Assembly: GCF_013415325.1 (NCBI RefSeq)
Contig: NZ_JACBYE010000023.1
Location: 1 to 64,000, forward strand
DNA: 64,000 nt
From: Sanguibacter inulinus
Lineage (GTDB): Bacteria > Actinomycetota > Actinomycetes > Actinomycetales > Cellulomonadaceae
Direction of reading: 5' to 3'
In this document: positions 9,179-18,258 of the stretch, in pieces
How positions within the stretch are numbered: position 1 is the stretch's first letter
How the letters are laid out: every line of letters starts with the position of its first letter
Notes under the pieces: model-generated
The model's input: only the letters and a program-made list of their open reading frames with translations
Told to the model about the DNA's origin: nothing
Database searches by the model: none
Translations under genes and position numbers: made by a program

Positions 9179-9929
9179 AGCAGGGCCAGCGTCCCGCGCG
9201 ACCGGGCTCGGTCCAGTGCGTCCCGGAACCCGAGTCGTGCGACGAGCAGCCAGGAGACCGTCGCGCATGCCGACAGTCCCAGCCACACCAGACTCGGGTC
9301 GGCGTCGTCGAGCAGAGCTCTGACTGTGGCGACAGGACCTGTGAGCGGGCTGAGCACCGAGAGCCATCGGAGGTAGACGGGTGACGAGTCGAGGCTCGTC
9401 ACGATCCCGGACACCATCCACACCGGGATGACGAGGAGGGCCTCGTAGACGATGGCGTGCCGTGTCAGCACGAAGAAGACGGCGATGGTCAGTGCGGCCG
9501 CGACGCACCCGACAGCGAAGAGCACGACCGAGACCAGCATCAGCAGAGAGGTCGACCACCCGACCTGTCCACCGCAGACGAGGACGGCGAGGACTGCCAC
9601 CGGGAAGCACAGGAGTCCGGAGCAGGCGGTCGAGGCCACGAGGGGGACGAAGATGCGAGCGGCCCCGTGCGGTGAGACGGCCAGGAGGGGGAGCGTCCCC
9701 TGGAACCGCTGGAAGCCGATCATCCCCGCAGACATCGTGGTCAGCGACCACATCCCTGCCGCCCCAGCCTCGAACCAGACCTGGTCGCCGAGCGGTGCGC
9801 CGAGCCCGTAGGCGACGAGTGCCTTGACCGCGACGAAGCTCACCGGAGTGACGACGATCAGCTGGACGAAGAACGAGTTACGGAGCATCTGACGGCTGTG
9901 GAAGCCCACCATGAGCGCGGCGTCCCGGC

Positions 9930-9933
<4 letters not shown>
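9175..9933 (-). CDS. ABC-2 type transporter permease (first permease)
   Basis: 252-aa membrane protein with about six predicted helices; the segment beginning SAGMIGFQRFQGTL is typical of daunorubicin-resistance-type ABC-2 permeases. The ATG at 9933 overlaps the ATPase stop in ATGA, and its own stop overlaps the next permease start, so the operon is tightly coupled. It probably forms a heterodimeric membrane channel with the following permease, powered by the ATPase upstream. Confidence 0.82.
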
Positions 9934-10915
<982 letters not shown>

Positions 10916-10919
<4 letters not shown>

Positions 10920-11014
10920 AGGGCGTCCTCCAGGAGGCGGAGTCCCAGCTGGTTCGGCCCGGAGGTGCGATCGTCGGTGCTGGCGTGCTCTGCCGTGATC
11001 GATACCAGGCTCAT
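10916..11014 (-). CDS. Small 32-aa peptide at the head of the ABC export operon
   Basis: A short frame runs from ATG at 11014 to TGA at 10916 and encodes a 32-residue peptide starting MSLVSITAEHAS and ending LGLRLLEDAL. It has no Cys, seven Ser/Thr (four in the first 12 residues) and an amphipathic acidic C-terminus. Its stop overlaps the ATPase GTG in GTGA, matching the overlaps of the next two genes, which is the best evidence that it is translated. GGTGA lies 4 nt before the ATG. It could be an exported peptide (RiPP or bacteriocin precursor), a translational leader or a small transporter subunit. I see no modification enzyme next to it, so a mature RiPP is unproven. I do not recognise the family. 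Confidence 0.55.
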
Positions 11015-11020
11015 GTCTTC

Positions 11021-11059
11021 ACCGTTCTTCGGTAGCCCTCGGGCGAACTTCCGAACGGT
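11021..11059 (-). promoter_or_regulatory. Inverted repeat in the 5' region of the export operon
   Basis: ACCGTTCTTCGG at 11021-11032 and CCGAACGGT at 11051-11059 are complementary apart from a two-base bulge. On the minus strand the element lies between a possible promoter (TTGCCG, 18 bp, TACCGT) and the small-peptide start, so it could be an operator or a 5' UTR hairpin. Confidence 0.4.
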
Positions 11060-11225
11060 AGCATCAAGGGGGCGAAACCGGCAAGACTGGCCTGTAGGAT
11101 CTTTTGCCCATACCTAGGGTTGGCCGCGGGTGTCGCTGGAGAGTGGGGCGTCGTGCTGCCCCGAGGGCAAGGGTCTTGCGCTGCGACTCTCGAGGGGGTT
11201 GCCACGGCCGCACAGCCCCATTAGA

Positions 11226-11256
11226 TTATCGACATCAATAATATCGATCTCGATAA
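11226..11256. promoter_or_regulatory. AT-rich dyad upstream of the DUF2975/Cro-CI pair
   Basis: TTATCGA at 11226-11232 is inverted as TCGATAA at 11250-11256, with another ATCGAT between them. The block is strikingly AT-rich for this genome and ends 11 bp before the DUF2975 ATG. It may hold the -10 region and an operator for the regulator two genes downstream; the assignment is inference. Confidence 0.5.
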
Positions 11257-11267
11257 CAGGGGGCATC

Positions 11268-11969
11268 ATGGTGGGACGCGCCGGCTCGACGGGTCGTGAC
11301 GGAGACGGTGGGACCGTGCTCCTCGGGTGGGTCGGAGAAGCACAGCTCCCGGAGGAGCCGGCGTCGCGCACGAGCACTCCGGTGCGGTGGATCGCAGGAG
11401 CGGTGGGGGTCGTCACCGTGCTGGCCGTGGCGCAGCTCCTCATCGAAGCGCTCACGGTGCTGCTTGCCCGTCAGGCTGCTCCGTACGAGTCGTCCTTCGG
11501 TTCCAGGGTCCACGCCACGGAGCTGCCGCAGCTCCTCGAGCTGACGAAGAACGGTGGTCGAAACCCCGTCTACCTCGACGAGCTCCCGACGACGCTCCGC
11601 GTGATCGCGGCGGCGCCTGTGCTCGTCCATGCCGCGACGATCCTGGTCGCCGGGGTCCTGGTCGTCGGTCTCGTCCTGGCTGTCACCCACGGGCGGAGGT
11701 CGTGGACGTCGGCTCGGCCGATGCTCGCGCTGCTCGGACCTGTGCTGCTCGCAGGTGGTCTGCTCGTCGGCCTCGGCGACACCGTCGCGGTCCGCCTGGT
11801 GTCGACCGCAGTCTTCGAGGTGCCGGGGATCATCTCTGTCGACGGCTTCCGCCTGGCCGGCCCGCAGTGGCCGTGGACGATGATCGCCGCCGGTCTTGTC
11901 GTCCTCGTGCTGCGGCTGGTGTTCCGCGAAGGTGCTCGACTCCAGGACGAGGTCGACAGTGTCGTCTGA
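11268..11969 (+). CDS. DUF2975-type integral membrane protein
   Basis: 233-aa protein with four hydrophobic segments (about residues 43-66, 115-142, 152-172 and 203-222) and an extracytoplasmic stretch after the first. Size, topology and the immediately following Cro/CI-type regulator match the DUF2975-regulator pairs seen in many Firmicutes and actinobacteria; their job is not established. The ATG at 11268 is preceded by AGGGGG. The stop codon lies inside a 9-bp tandem repeat that also encodes the N-terminus of the next gene. Confidence 0.7.
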   Translation: MVGRAGSTGRDGDGGTVLLGWVGEAQLPEEPASRTSTPVRWIAGAVGVVTVLAVAQLLIEALTVLLARQAAPYESSFGSRVHATELPQLLELTKNGGRNPVYLDELPTTLRVIAAAPVLVHAATILVAGVLVVGLVLAVTHGRRSWTSARPMLALLGPVLLAGGLLVGLGDTVAVRLVSTAVFEVPGIISVDGFRLAGPQWPWTMIAAGLVVLVLRLVFREGARLQDEVDSVV

Positions 11970-12246
11970 GTCGTCTGAGTCGTCTGAGTCGTCTGAGTCG
12001 TCTGAGTCGCCTGACGTCGTGGTCTGCAGGCTCGACGAGATCCTCGCCGAGCGCGGGATGACGCTGACCGAGCTCTCCAGGCGGACCGGGATCACGATGG
12101 CGAACCTGTCGGTGCTCAAGACGAACAAGGCCAGGGCGGTGAGGTTCACGACGGTCGCGGCTCTCTGTGCCGCTCTGGGTGTGGGGCCGGGGGACCTGTT
12201 CGTCCTGCGCGCCGAGGCCTCGCGGAGCGGTGTCATGGCTCCCTGA
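11959..12246 (+). CDS. Cro/CI (Xre)-family transcriptional regulator
   Basis: 95-aa protein whose second half is a lambda-repressor-like helix-turn-helix (LAERGMTLTELSRRTGITMANLS), of the short YozG-like class that accompanies DUF2975 proteins. The proposed GTG at 11959 overlaps the upstream gene by 11 bp and gives an N-terminal Ser-Ser-Glu repeat from the 9-bp tandem array. A GTG at 12019 would skip this tail and start directly before the DNA-binding domain, but has no visible ribosome binding site. Probably acts on the AT-rich dyad upstream of the pair. Confidence 0.8.
   Translation: MSSESSESSESSESSESPDVVVCRLDEILAERGMTLTELSRRTGITMANLSVLKTNKARAVRFTTVAALCAALGVGPGDLFVLRAEASRSGVMAP
11962..12006 (+). 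repeat. 9-bp tandem repeat across a stop codon (5 copies)
   Basis: Five perfect copies of TCGTCTGAG and a sixth degenerate copy (12007-12015). The first copy contains the TGA of the DUF2975 gene; in the other frame the array encodes the Ser-Ser-Glu tail of the regulator. Confidence 0.95.
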
Positions 12247-12318
12247 ACTGCGCGCGGACCGGATGTGCAGCAGGTCACACCCCCGATGACAACCCGGTCC
12301 TCGTCCGGGGTGCGATCC

Positions 12319-12337
12319 TGAGGGTAGCCTTACCAAA
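12319..12337. promoter_or_regulatory. DtxR/IdeR-type iron box
   Basis: TGAGGGTAGCCTTACCAAA; on the other strand TTTGGTAAGGCTACCCTCA matches the 19-bp actinobacterial iron box TTAGGTAAGGCTAACCTAA at all but three or four positions. It sits 51 bp before the chosen start of the siderophore-binding lipoprotein gene, as expected for iron repression. Confidence 0.8.
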
Positions 12338-12387
12338 TGACCTCCCGATCGGTGGTCGGCACCTCGACGTCTTCCGGAAGGCACCCC

Positions 12388-13452
12388 GTGTCCGTCTCCT
12401 CAGCACGCCCCACCTCGCGCCTGCGGCGCACACTCGTCGCGGCGGCGACCGCGACCGCGGTGCTCGCCCTGGCAGCCTGCGGCTCGGACGACTCCGCGGA
12501 CGACACCTCAGGTGACAGCAGCTCGGCTCCCGCCGCCGAGGCTGGCGCCTTCCCGGTCACCATCACCGGAGCCCTCGGTGAGACGACCATCGACGAGGCT
12601 CCCGAGCGCGTGGTCACCCTCGGGTGGGGTTCCTCGGACATCGCCCTGTCGCTCGGCGTCGTGCCCGTCGGCATCGAGACCGATGCGTGGGCCGGTGACG
12701 AGGACGGCTACCAGCCGTGGTTCCGTGACGCCGTCGAAGAGCAGGGCGCTGAGCTGCCCACCACGATCGAGATGTACCCCGAGCTCGACGTCGAGGCCGT
12801 CATCGCCCTCGAGCCGGACCTGATCCTCGCGCCGCAGTCCGGCCTGGACCAGGCGACCTTCGACCAGCTCTCGGAGTTCACGAACGTCGTCGCGTACCCC
12901 GAGGGCCCGTGGATCACGCCCCTCGACGAGCAGGTCGAGATCGCCGCGACGGCCCTCGGCGTCCCCGACGCCGCGCAGCCGCTCCTCGACGAGGTCGACA
13001 CGACCCTCGCCGACGCCGCAGCAGAGCACCCGGAGTTCGCCGACGTCAGCGTCGCCTACGTCGCCTCGCAGGAGCTCGGCACCCTCGCCGCCTACGTGCC
13101 CGGCGACCCGCGCGTCGACATGCTCACTGGGCTCGGCTTCCAGCTCGCGCCCTCTGTCGCCGACCTGACCGCCCCCGAGGGCCTGTTCACCGCAGACATC
13201 GGCCTCGAGAACTCTGACGTGCTCTCCGACGTCGACGTCCTCTTCACGTGGTTCAACGACGAGACCGAGCAGGCCGCGACCGAGGCCCAGCCGCTCTTCG
13301 CCTCGATCCCCGCCTTCGCGTCGGGCGCCTACGTCCCGATGGTCGACCGCCAGCTTGGCATGGCCGTGACTGTCTCCACGCCGCTGAGCGTGCCGTGGGC
13401 CATCGACAAGTACGTCCCGATGATCTCCGAGGCCGTCGCCAAGGTCGGGTGA
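12388..13452 (+). CDS. Iron-siderophore ABC transporter substrate-binding lipoprotein
   Basis: 354-aa periplasmic-binding (class III, FecB/FhuD-like) lipoprotein. A charged n-region, hydrophobic core and lipobox LALAAC place the lipidated Cys at residue 31. The core reads ERVVTLGWGSSDIALSLGVV, then LDVEAVIALEPDLILAP, the usual lobe-1 pattern. GTG at 12388 was chosen because GGAAGG lies 6 bp upstream; the earlier ATG at 12337 falls inside the iron box and would add 17 residues ahead of the signal peptide. First gene of a four-gene importer with two permeases and an ATPase, all overlapping. It captures a ferric siderophore outside the membrane; which one is not predictable. Confidence 0.93.
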   Translation: MSVSSARPTSRLRRTLVAAATATAVLALAACGSDDSADDTSGDSSSAPAAEAGAFPVTITGALGETTIDEAPERVVTLGWGSSDIALSLGVVPVGIETDAWAGDEDGYQPWFRDAVEEQGAELPTTIEMYPELDVEAVIALEPDLILAPQSGLDQATFDQLSEFTNVVAYPEGPWITPLDEQVEIAATALGVPDAAQPLLDEVDTTLADAAAEHPEFADVSVAYVASQELGTLAAYVPGDPRVDMLTGLGFQLAPSVADLTAPEGLFTADIGLENSDVLSDVDVLFTWFNDETEQAATEAQPLFASIPAFASGAYVPMVDRQLGMAVTVSTPLSVPWAIDKYVPMISEAVAKVG

Positions 13453-14492
13453 TGACCACGCACGTCGACGCACCCGAGCAGGACCGGACGGTCGCGTCCG
13501 GTCCTGCTCGGCGCTGGGGGCTGGGCGCCGGGCTGGTCCTCGCGGTCGCCCTCGCGGCGCTCGTCGCCGGGCTGAGCCTGGCCGTCGGCAGCAACCAGCT
13601 GCCCCTCGGGACCGTGTGGCGCGAGCTCTTCGCGCCCGACGACTCCTTCGAGGCGACGGTCATCGCGTCCCGTGTGCCGCGCACGGTCCTCGGGCTGCTC
13701 GTCGGGGCGGCTCTCGCCGTGTCCGGTGCGCTCATGCAGGGCATCACCCGCAACCCGCTCGCCGACCCCGGTCTGCTCGGCGTCAACACCGGGGCGTCGG
13801 CGGCGATCGTGGCGGGGAGCGTCGTCTTCGGCGCCCTCGGGAGCCGCAGCATCTACTTCGCGCTCCCCGGGGCCTTCGCCGTCGCGGTCCTCGTCTACAC
13901 GATCGGGTCGGGGCGCTCTGGTCCCACACCGGTGCGCCTCGTGCTGGCCGGCGCAGCTGTCGGAGCCGTCCTGTCGGCGGCGATCCAGGCGGTGACGCTC
14001 ACCAATCCCGAGGTCTTCGACAGCTACAGGTTCTGGGTCGTCGGTTCGCTCGCGGGACGCCCGGCGTCGACCGTCGACATGGTATGGCCGATCATCGTCG
14101 TCGGTCTGGTCGCCGGTCTCCTGCTAGGCCGCCCGCTCAACACTCTCGCGCTCGGAGACGAGACGGCGCAGGCCCTCGGCGGCAACGCCGGCCGGACGCG
14201 ACTGCTCGGTGCGCTCGTCGCGACGCTGCTCGCCGGCGCGGCGACGGCGGCCGTCGGGCCGATCGCCTTCGTCGGGTTGGCGGTGCCGCACATCGTCCGG
14301 AGCATCACCGGCTCGGACTACCGCTGGCTCGTCGCCTACTGCGTCGCCCTCGGACCTGTCCTGCTGCTCGGCGCCGACGTGATCGGACGGGTGGTCGCAC
14401 GACCTGCCGAGCTCATGGTCGGGGTCGTCACGGCCTTCGTCGGTGCGCCCTTCTTGTACGTCGCAGTCCGTCGCTCGGGGAGCGGGCTGTGA
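13452..14492 (+). CDS. FecCD-family iron-siderophore ABC permease (first)
   Basis: 346-aa BtuC/FecCD permease with about nine to ten hydrophobic helices. Family hallmarks include SRVPRTVLGLLVGAALAVSG followed by MQGITRNPLADPGLLGVN, and the coupling segment GPIAFVGLAVPHIVR near the C-terminus. The ATG overlaps the lipoprotein stop in TGATG, and its own stop overlaps the next GTG by 4 bp. Pairs with the second permease to form the translocation channel. Confidence 0.95.
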   Translation: MTTHVDAPEQDRTVASGPARRWGLGAGLVLAVALAALVAGLSLAVGSNQLPLGTVWRELFAPDDSFEATVIASRVPRTVLGLLVGAALAVSGALMQGITRNPLADPGLLGVNTGASAAIVAGSVVFGALGSRSIYFALPGAFAVAVLVYTIGSGRSGPTPVRLVLAGAAVGAVLSAAIQAVTLTNPEVFDSYRFWVVGSLAGRPASTVDMVWPIIVVGLVAGLLLGRPLNTLALGDETAQALGGNAGRTRLLGALVATLLAGAATAAVGPIAFVGLAVPHIVRSITGSDYRWLVAYCVALGPVLLLGADVIGRVVARPAELMVGVVTAFVGAPFLYVAVRRSGSGL

Positions 14493-15601
14493 CCCGCCCG
14501 ACGACAGTCGCCGAGGCGGTCGCAGAAGACGCCGCCGCAGGTGGCCGAGCCCCGCGCGCTCTGCGCCCCCGGATCGAGGACGGTCATGTCCGCGTGCTCG
14601 GTGCGGCCCTGCCGTGGAACGCCCGTGCGACGCTCGTCGTCACGGTGGCCCTGGTCCTCGTCCTGGTCTCTCTCGTCCTGTCGCTCACCCTCGGTCGGCT
14701 CGGCATCGCTCTCGCGGACCTCCCCGCGGTGCTGCGCGGCGAGGGCAGCAAGACCGAGCACTTCGTGGTGTTCACCAACCGGCTCCCGCGGGCTGTCGTC
14801 GGCATCTGCGCGGGCGCTGCCCTCGGGATCTCCGGCGCGATCTTCCAGAGCGTCACGCGCAACCCTCTCGGCAGCCCCGACATCATCGGCCTCAACGCCG
14901 GTGCGGCCGCCGGCGCCGCCGCGGTGACCCTGGTCTGGCCTGGGCTGCTGCCCGCGCCCGTCGGCGCGCTCCTCGGCGGGGCCGTCGCCGTGGTGCTCGT
15001 GCTCCTCGGGGCAGGGCGCGGCGTGCAGGCGCCGCTGCGGATGGTCGTCATCGGGATCGGGGTGGGCGCCATGTCGCTCGCCTTCGTGCAGTTCGCCATC
15101 ACCCGCACGCGCCGCGAGCAGGCCCAGGAGATGGCCGCGTGGCTCAACGGCTCGCTCAACGCACGCAGCTGGGAGCATGTGACGATCATCGCTGTCGCGC
15201 TCGTGGTGCTGGGGCTCGCGGCGCTCGCCCTGAGCCGCGGGCTGCAGCACGTCGAGATGGGCGACGACGCGGCTGTGGCCCTCGGTGTCCCGGCCCGGCG
15301 GGTCAGGCTGCTGGCCGTCGCGGTCGGTGTCGGTCTGGCCGCAGCGGCCGTCGTCGTCTGCGGGCCCGTCGCCTTCGTCGCGCTCGTCGCCCCGCAGGTC
15401 GCCCGCCGGGTGACCGGGTCGACGGGGCCAGGGATGGTCGCGGCAGGCGCGACCGGCGCTCTGCTGCTCGTCGGCGCCGACCTCGTCGCCGTGCACCAGC
15501 CGTGGTTCGGCTCGCTCCCTGTAGGCGTGCTCACCGCAGGGATCGGCGGTCTGTACCTCGCCGTCCTGCTCACCCGTGAATGGAGACGTGGAACGCTGTG
15601 A
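14489..15601 (+). CDS. FecCD-family iron-siderophore ABC permease (second)
   Basis: 370-aa FecCD permease with a 45-residue cytoplasmic N-terminal tail before the first helix. Hallmarks are NRLPRAVVGICAGAALGISG, then QSVTRNPLGSPDIIGLNAG, and GPVAFVALVAPQVARR near the end. GTG at 14489 overlaps the preceding stop (GTGA) and the same 4-bp overlap links it to the ATPase. Heterodimer partner of the first permease; transcription is probably under the iron box at 12319. Confidence 0.94.
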   Translation: MTRPTTVAEAVAEDAAAGGRAPRALRPRIEDGHVRVLGAALPWNARATLVVTVALVLVLVSLVLSLTLGRLGIALADLPAVLRGEGSKTEHFVVFTNRLPRAVVGICAGAALGISGAIFQSVTRNPLGSPDIIGLNAGAAAGAAAVTLVWPGLLPAPVGALLGGAVAVVLVLLGAGRGVQAPLRMVVIGIGVGAMSLAFVQFAITRTRREQAQEMAAWLNGSLNARSWEHVTIIAVALVVLGLAALALSRGLQHVEMGDDAAVALGVPARRVRLLAVAVGVGLAAAAVVVCGPVAFVALVAPQVARRVTGSTGPGMVAAGATGALLLVGADLVAVHQPWFGSLPVGVLTAGIGGLYLAVLLTREWRRGTL

Positions 15602-16416
15602 CCCCCACCGAGAACCTTGAGCCGCTCGAGGCTGCCGTACCGCCCGTGCGGGGGACTGGCCTGCGCCTGGCCTACGACCAGCGGGTCGTGGTCGACGGGC
15701 TCGACGTCGAGATCCCGGCGGGCTCTTTCACGGTGATCGTCGGGCCGAACGGCTGCGGCAAGTCGACCCTGCTGCGGGCCCTCGGCCGGACGCTCACCCC
15801 GCGGGCCGGCGAGGTCGAGCTCTACGGGACTCCTCTCGCGTCCCTCGGCAACAAGCAGATCGCCCGGATGCTCGCGCTGCTGCCGCAGACCCCCATCGCA
15901 CCCGAGGCGATCACCGTCCGCGACCTCGTGGGTCGCGGGCGCTACGCCTACCAGACCCTGCTGCGCCAGTGGTCGGCCTCGGACGGGGTTGCCGTCCGCG
16001 CGGCGATGGAGGCGACGGGGACCACGGACCTCGCCGACCGCAAGGTGTCCGAGCTCTCGGGCGGTCAGCGTCAGCGCGTGTGGATCGCGATGGTCCTCGC
16101 GCAGGACACCGACCTCTTGCTGCTCGACGAGCCGACGACCTTCCTCGACATCGCGCACCAGGTCGACGTCCTCGAGCTGTGCGCCCAGATGCACAGAGAG
16201 GGCCGGACCCTCGTGGCGGTCCTGCACGACCTCAACTTCGCGGCCCGCTACGCGACGCACATGATCGCGATGCGCGACGGCGAGATCGTCGCGACGGGGA
16301 CACCGCACGAGGTGGTCACCGCCGAGGGTGTCGAAGAGATCTTCGGGCTGCGGTGCCGCATCATCACCGACCCGGAGAGCGAGACGCCCCTCGTCGTCCC
16401 GCTGGTGACGCGCTAG
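15598..16416 (+). CDS. Iron-siderophore ABC transporter ATP-binding protein
   Basis: 272-aa FepC/FhuC-type ATPase. Walker A GPNGCGKST is at residues 49-57, signature LSGGQRQRVWIAMVLAQ follows, then Walker B LLLLDEP and switch LHDLNFAARYATH. GTG at 15598 was chosen because it repeats the 4-bp GTGA overlap used throughout the operon; an ATG at 15580 in the same frame would add six residues but has no ribosome binding site. It drives the two FecCD permeases. Confidence 0.95.
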   Translation: MTPTENLEPLEAAVPPVRGTGLRLAYDQRVVVDGLDVEIPAGSFTVIVGPNGCGKSTLLRALGRTLTPRAGEVELYGTPLASLGNKQIARMLALLPQTPIAPEAITVRDLVGRGRYAYQTLLRQWSASDGVAVRAAMEATGTTDLADRKVSELSGGQRQRVWIAMVLAQDTDLLLLDEPTTFLDIAHQVDVLELCAQMHREGRTLVAVLHDLNFAARYATHMIAMRDGEIVATGTPHEVVTAEGVEEIFGLRCRIITDPESETPLVVPLVTR

Positions 16417-16688
16417 GTGCTCTCTGGTTCTGACGGAGCACGGAGATAGGCCGCCACGGCCTCCCGCACGAGGGTCGAGAGGTCCCAGCCTTCCTGTGCT
16501 GCGCGGTCTCGGGCGGCGACGTCGAGACGCAGCGGTGCTCGGACGTGCCAGACGGGCGAGCAGGCCCCTGGTGCTGTGCGCGGGTCGAGCGGGGGCCGGC
16601 CGCGGCGTGCGGGGATGCTGGTGGCTGCGCCGTCTGTCGACGCTCCAGGTGCGTGCTCTTCGGCGAGGCTCGTGTGATCGATGCTCAT
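16413..16688 (-). CDS. Small AT-hook / ribbon-helix-helix-like protein
   Basis: 91-aa protein with a disordered N-terminal third, an AT-hook-like core RRGRPPLD at about residues 28-35, then a segment resembling a ribbon-helix-helix fold (VRAPLRLDVAARDRAAQEG followed by DLSTLVREAVAAYL). This suggests a small DNA-binding protein, such as an orphan antitoxin-like regulator. AGGAG lies 7 bp before the ATG. It is convergent with the siderophore ATPase and their stop codons overlap by 4 bp. No toxin partner is adjacent. Function unknown. Confidence 0.7.
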   Translation of the reverse strand: MSIDHTSLAEEHAPGASTDGAATSIPARRGRPPLDPRTAPGACSPVWHVRAPLRLDVAARDRAAQEGWDLSTLVREAVAAYLRAPSEPEST

Positions 16689-16844
16689 GCTGCGTCTCCT
16701 CTTCGCACAGGTGTCCTGGGTGAGGGACGGGAGCCCGACCCGGACAGCTCCTCACGGTAGCGCACCATTGTCGCGAAGATCATTCTCGCCCGACTCGTCG
16801 CACTCTGGGCTCGTGCGACAGGAGATGGATGGTCTGACGCGCGA

Positions 16845-16871
16845 AGGCGCCCCGCTGGTCGCGGGGCGCCT
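16845..16871. terminator. Terminator hairpin after the MocA oxidoreductase
   Basis: AGGCGCCCCGC at 16845-16855 pairs perfectly with GCGGGGCGCCT at 16861-16871 around a 5-nt loop, 53 bp past the stop of the minus-strand oxidoreductase gene. Confidence 0.8.
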
Positions 16872-16923
16872 CAGGGACGAGCTGGTCAAACGGGGACCGT
16901 CGTGACGTGAACCGTGCGTCGTG

Positions 16924-18087
16924 TCAGAGCGAGATGACCGGCACGTCGAGGGTCCGGCGCTCGGCGGACGACCGCAGGCCGAGCTCGGCAAGCTGGACGC
17001 CGCGTGCAGCGGAGAGCAGCCCGAAGCGGTGCTCGCGTCCGGCGACCACATCACGCAGGAACTCTTCCCACTGGGCCTTGAAGCCGTTGTCGAGGTCGGC
17101 GTTGGCGGGCACCTCGAGCCACTGGTCGCGGAAGGACTCGGTGACAGGCAGGTCCGGGTTCCACACGGGCTTCGGCGTGTGTGCTCGCTGCTGGGCGACG
17201 CACTTGTTGAGCCCGGCGACGGCCGACCCGTGGGTGCCGTCGATCTGGAACTCGACGAGCTCGTCGCGGTAGACGCGGACCGCCCACGACGAGTTGATCT
17301 GGCCGACGACGGGGTCGCCGTCAGGCGTCTCGAGCTCGAAGATCCCGTAGGCGGCGTCGTCGGCCGTCGCGGTGTACTCGGTGCCGGTCTCGTCCCAGCG
17401 GGTCGGGATGTGCGTGACGGTGGTCGCGTTGACCGACTTCACGGTGCCGATGATGCCCTCGAGGACGTAGTTCCAGTGGCAGAACATGTCGGTGGTCATG
17501 CCGCCGCCGTCTTCCTTGCGGTAGTTCCACGACGGGCGCTGCGCAGCCTGGATGTCGCCCTCGAACACCCAGTAGCCGAACTCGCCGCGGATCGACAAGA
17601 TCCGTCCGAAGAAGCCCTCGTCGACGAGGCGGCGCAGCTTGACGAGCCCCGGCAGGTAGAGCTTGTCGTGCACGACGCCTGCGGTGATGCCCGCCTCCTG
17701 CGCGATGCTCGCGAGCTCGACGGCCTCCTCGAGGGTCTCGGCCGTCGGCTTCTCGGTGAAGATGTGCTTGCCGGCCTTCATGGCCTTCTTGAGGGTCTCG
17801 GCACGCAGGCTCGTCATCGAGGCGTCGAAGACGATGTCGACGGTCGGGTCGGCGATCGCGCCGTCGAGGTCGGTGGTCCAGTGCTCGACGCCGTGCAGCT
17901 CGGCGAGCTCGGAGACCTTGGCCTCGTTGCGTCCGATGAGGATCGGCTCGACCTGCACCTTGGTGCCGTCTTCGAGGGTGAAGCCGCCCTGGTCACGGAT
18001 CGGCAGGATCGAGCGGAGCAGGTGCTGGCGGTATCCCATGCGGCCGGTGATGCCGTTCATGGCGATGCGGAGCGTGCGGGTGGTCAT
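16924..18087 (-). CDS. Gfo/Idh/MocA-family oxidoreductase
   Basis: 387-aa NAD(P)-dependent sugar or cyclitol dehydrogenase. The Rossmann start is NGITGRMG (residues 11-18) and the family EKP motif is TEKPTAET at 111-118; the C-terminal alpha/beta domain carries GGGMTTDMFCHWNY, placing a possible catalytic His beside the nicotinamide. The ATG at 18087 has GGAG 9-12 bp upstream; an open frame continues upstream but reads through the operator. The operator at 18165-18178 is base-for-base the same as the one before the sugar isomerase gene at 4859, so the two products probably act in one pathway although they are 12 kb apart. Confidence 0.9.
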   Translation of the reverse strand: MTTRTLRIAMNGITGRMGYRQHLLRSILPIRDQGGFTLEDGTKVQVEPILIGRNEAKVSELAELHGVEHWTTDLDGAIADPTVDIVFDASMTSLRAETLKKAMKAGKHIFTEKPTAETLEEAVELASIAQEAGITAGVVHDKLYLPGLVKLRRLVDEGFFGRILSIRGEFGYWVFEGDIQAAQRPSWNYRKEDGGGMTTDMFCHWNYVLEGIIGTVKSVNATTVTHIPTRWDETGTEYTATADDAAYGIFELETPDGDPVVGQINSSWAVRVYRDELVEFQIDGTHGSAVAGLNKCVAQQRAHTPKPVWNPDLPVTESFRDQWLEVPANADLDNGFKAQWEEFLRDVVAGREHRFGLLSAARGVQLAELGLRSSAERRTLDVPVISL

Positions 18088-18164
18088 CAAGGGTCTCCGG
18101 GTGGGTCGACGCGGCGGTGGTCCAGCGGCGTCGTCGCCGCTGCGGCCGTGGCAAGAGCTGTAAC

Positions 18165-18178
18165 GGAATGCGCTTTCC
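18165..18178. promoter_or_regulatory. LacI-family operator before the MocA oxidoreductase
   Basis: GGAATGCGCTTTCC, identical to 4899-4912. A weaker relative, GGAAAAGGGTTGCC, lies just upstream at 18186-18199 and resembles operator site 2 with three changes. Confidence 0.75.
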
Positions 18179-18258
18179 AGCGTATGGAAAAGGGTTGCCG
18201 CCGTCAAGGGTGGAGACGCGAGGTGCAGCCTAGGGATGGGCCCGGCCCGAGGTGGGGA

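Noticed and set aside
12256-12300. GGACCGG..CCGGTCC as a terminator after the Cro/CI gene
   Set aside because: Short 7-bp stem with a 31-nt loop; too weak to list.
15580-15597. ATG at 15580 as start of the siderophore ATPase
   Set aside because: No ribosome binding site; the GTG at 15598 repeats the 4-bp overlap seen through the operon.
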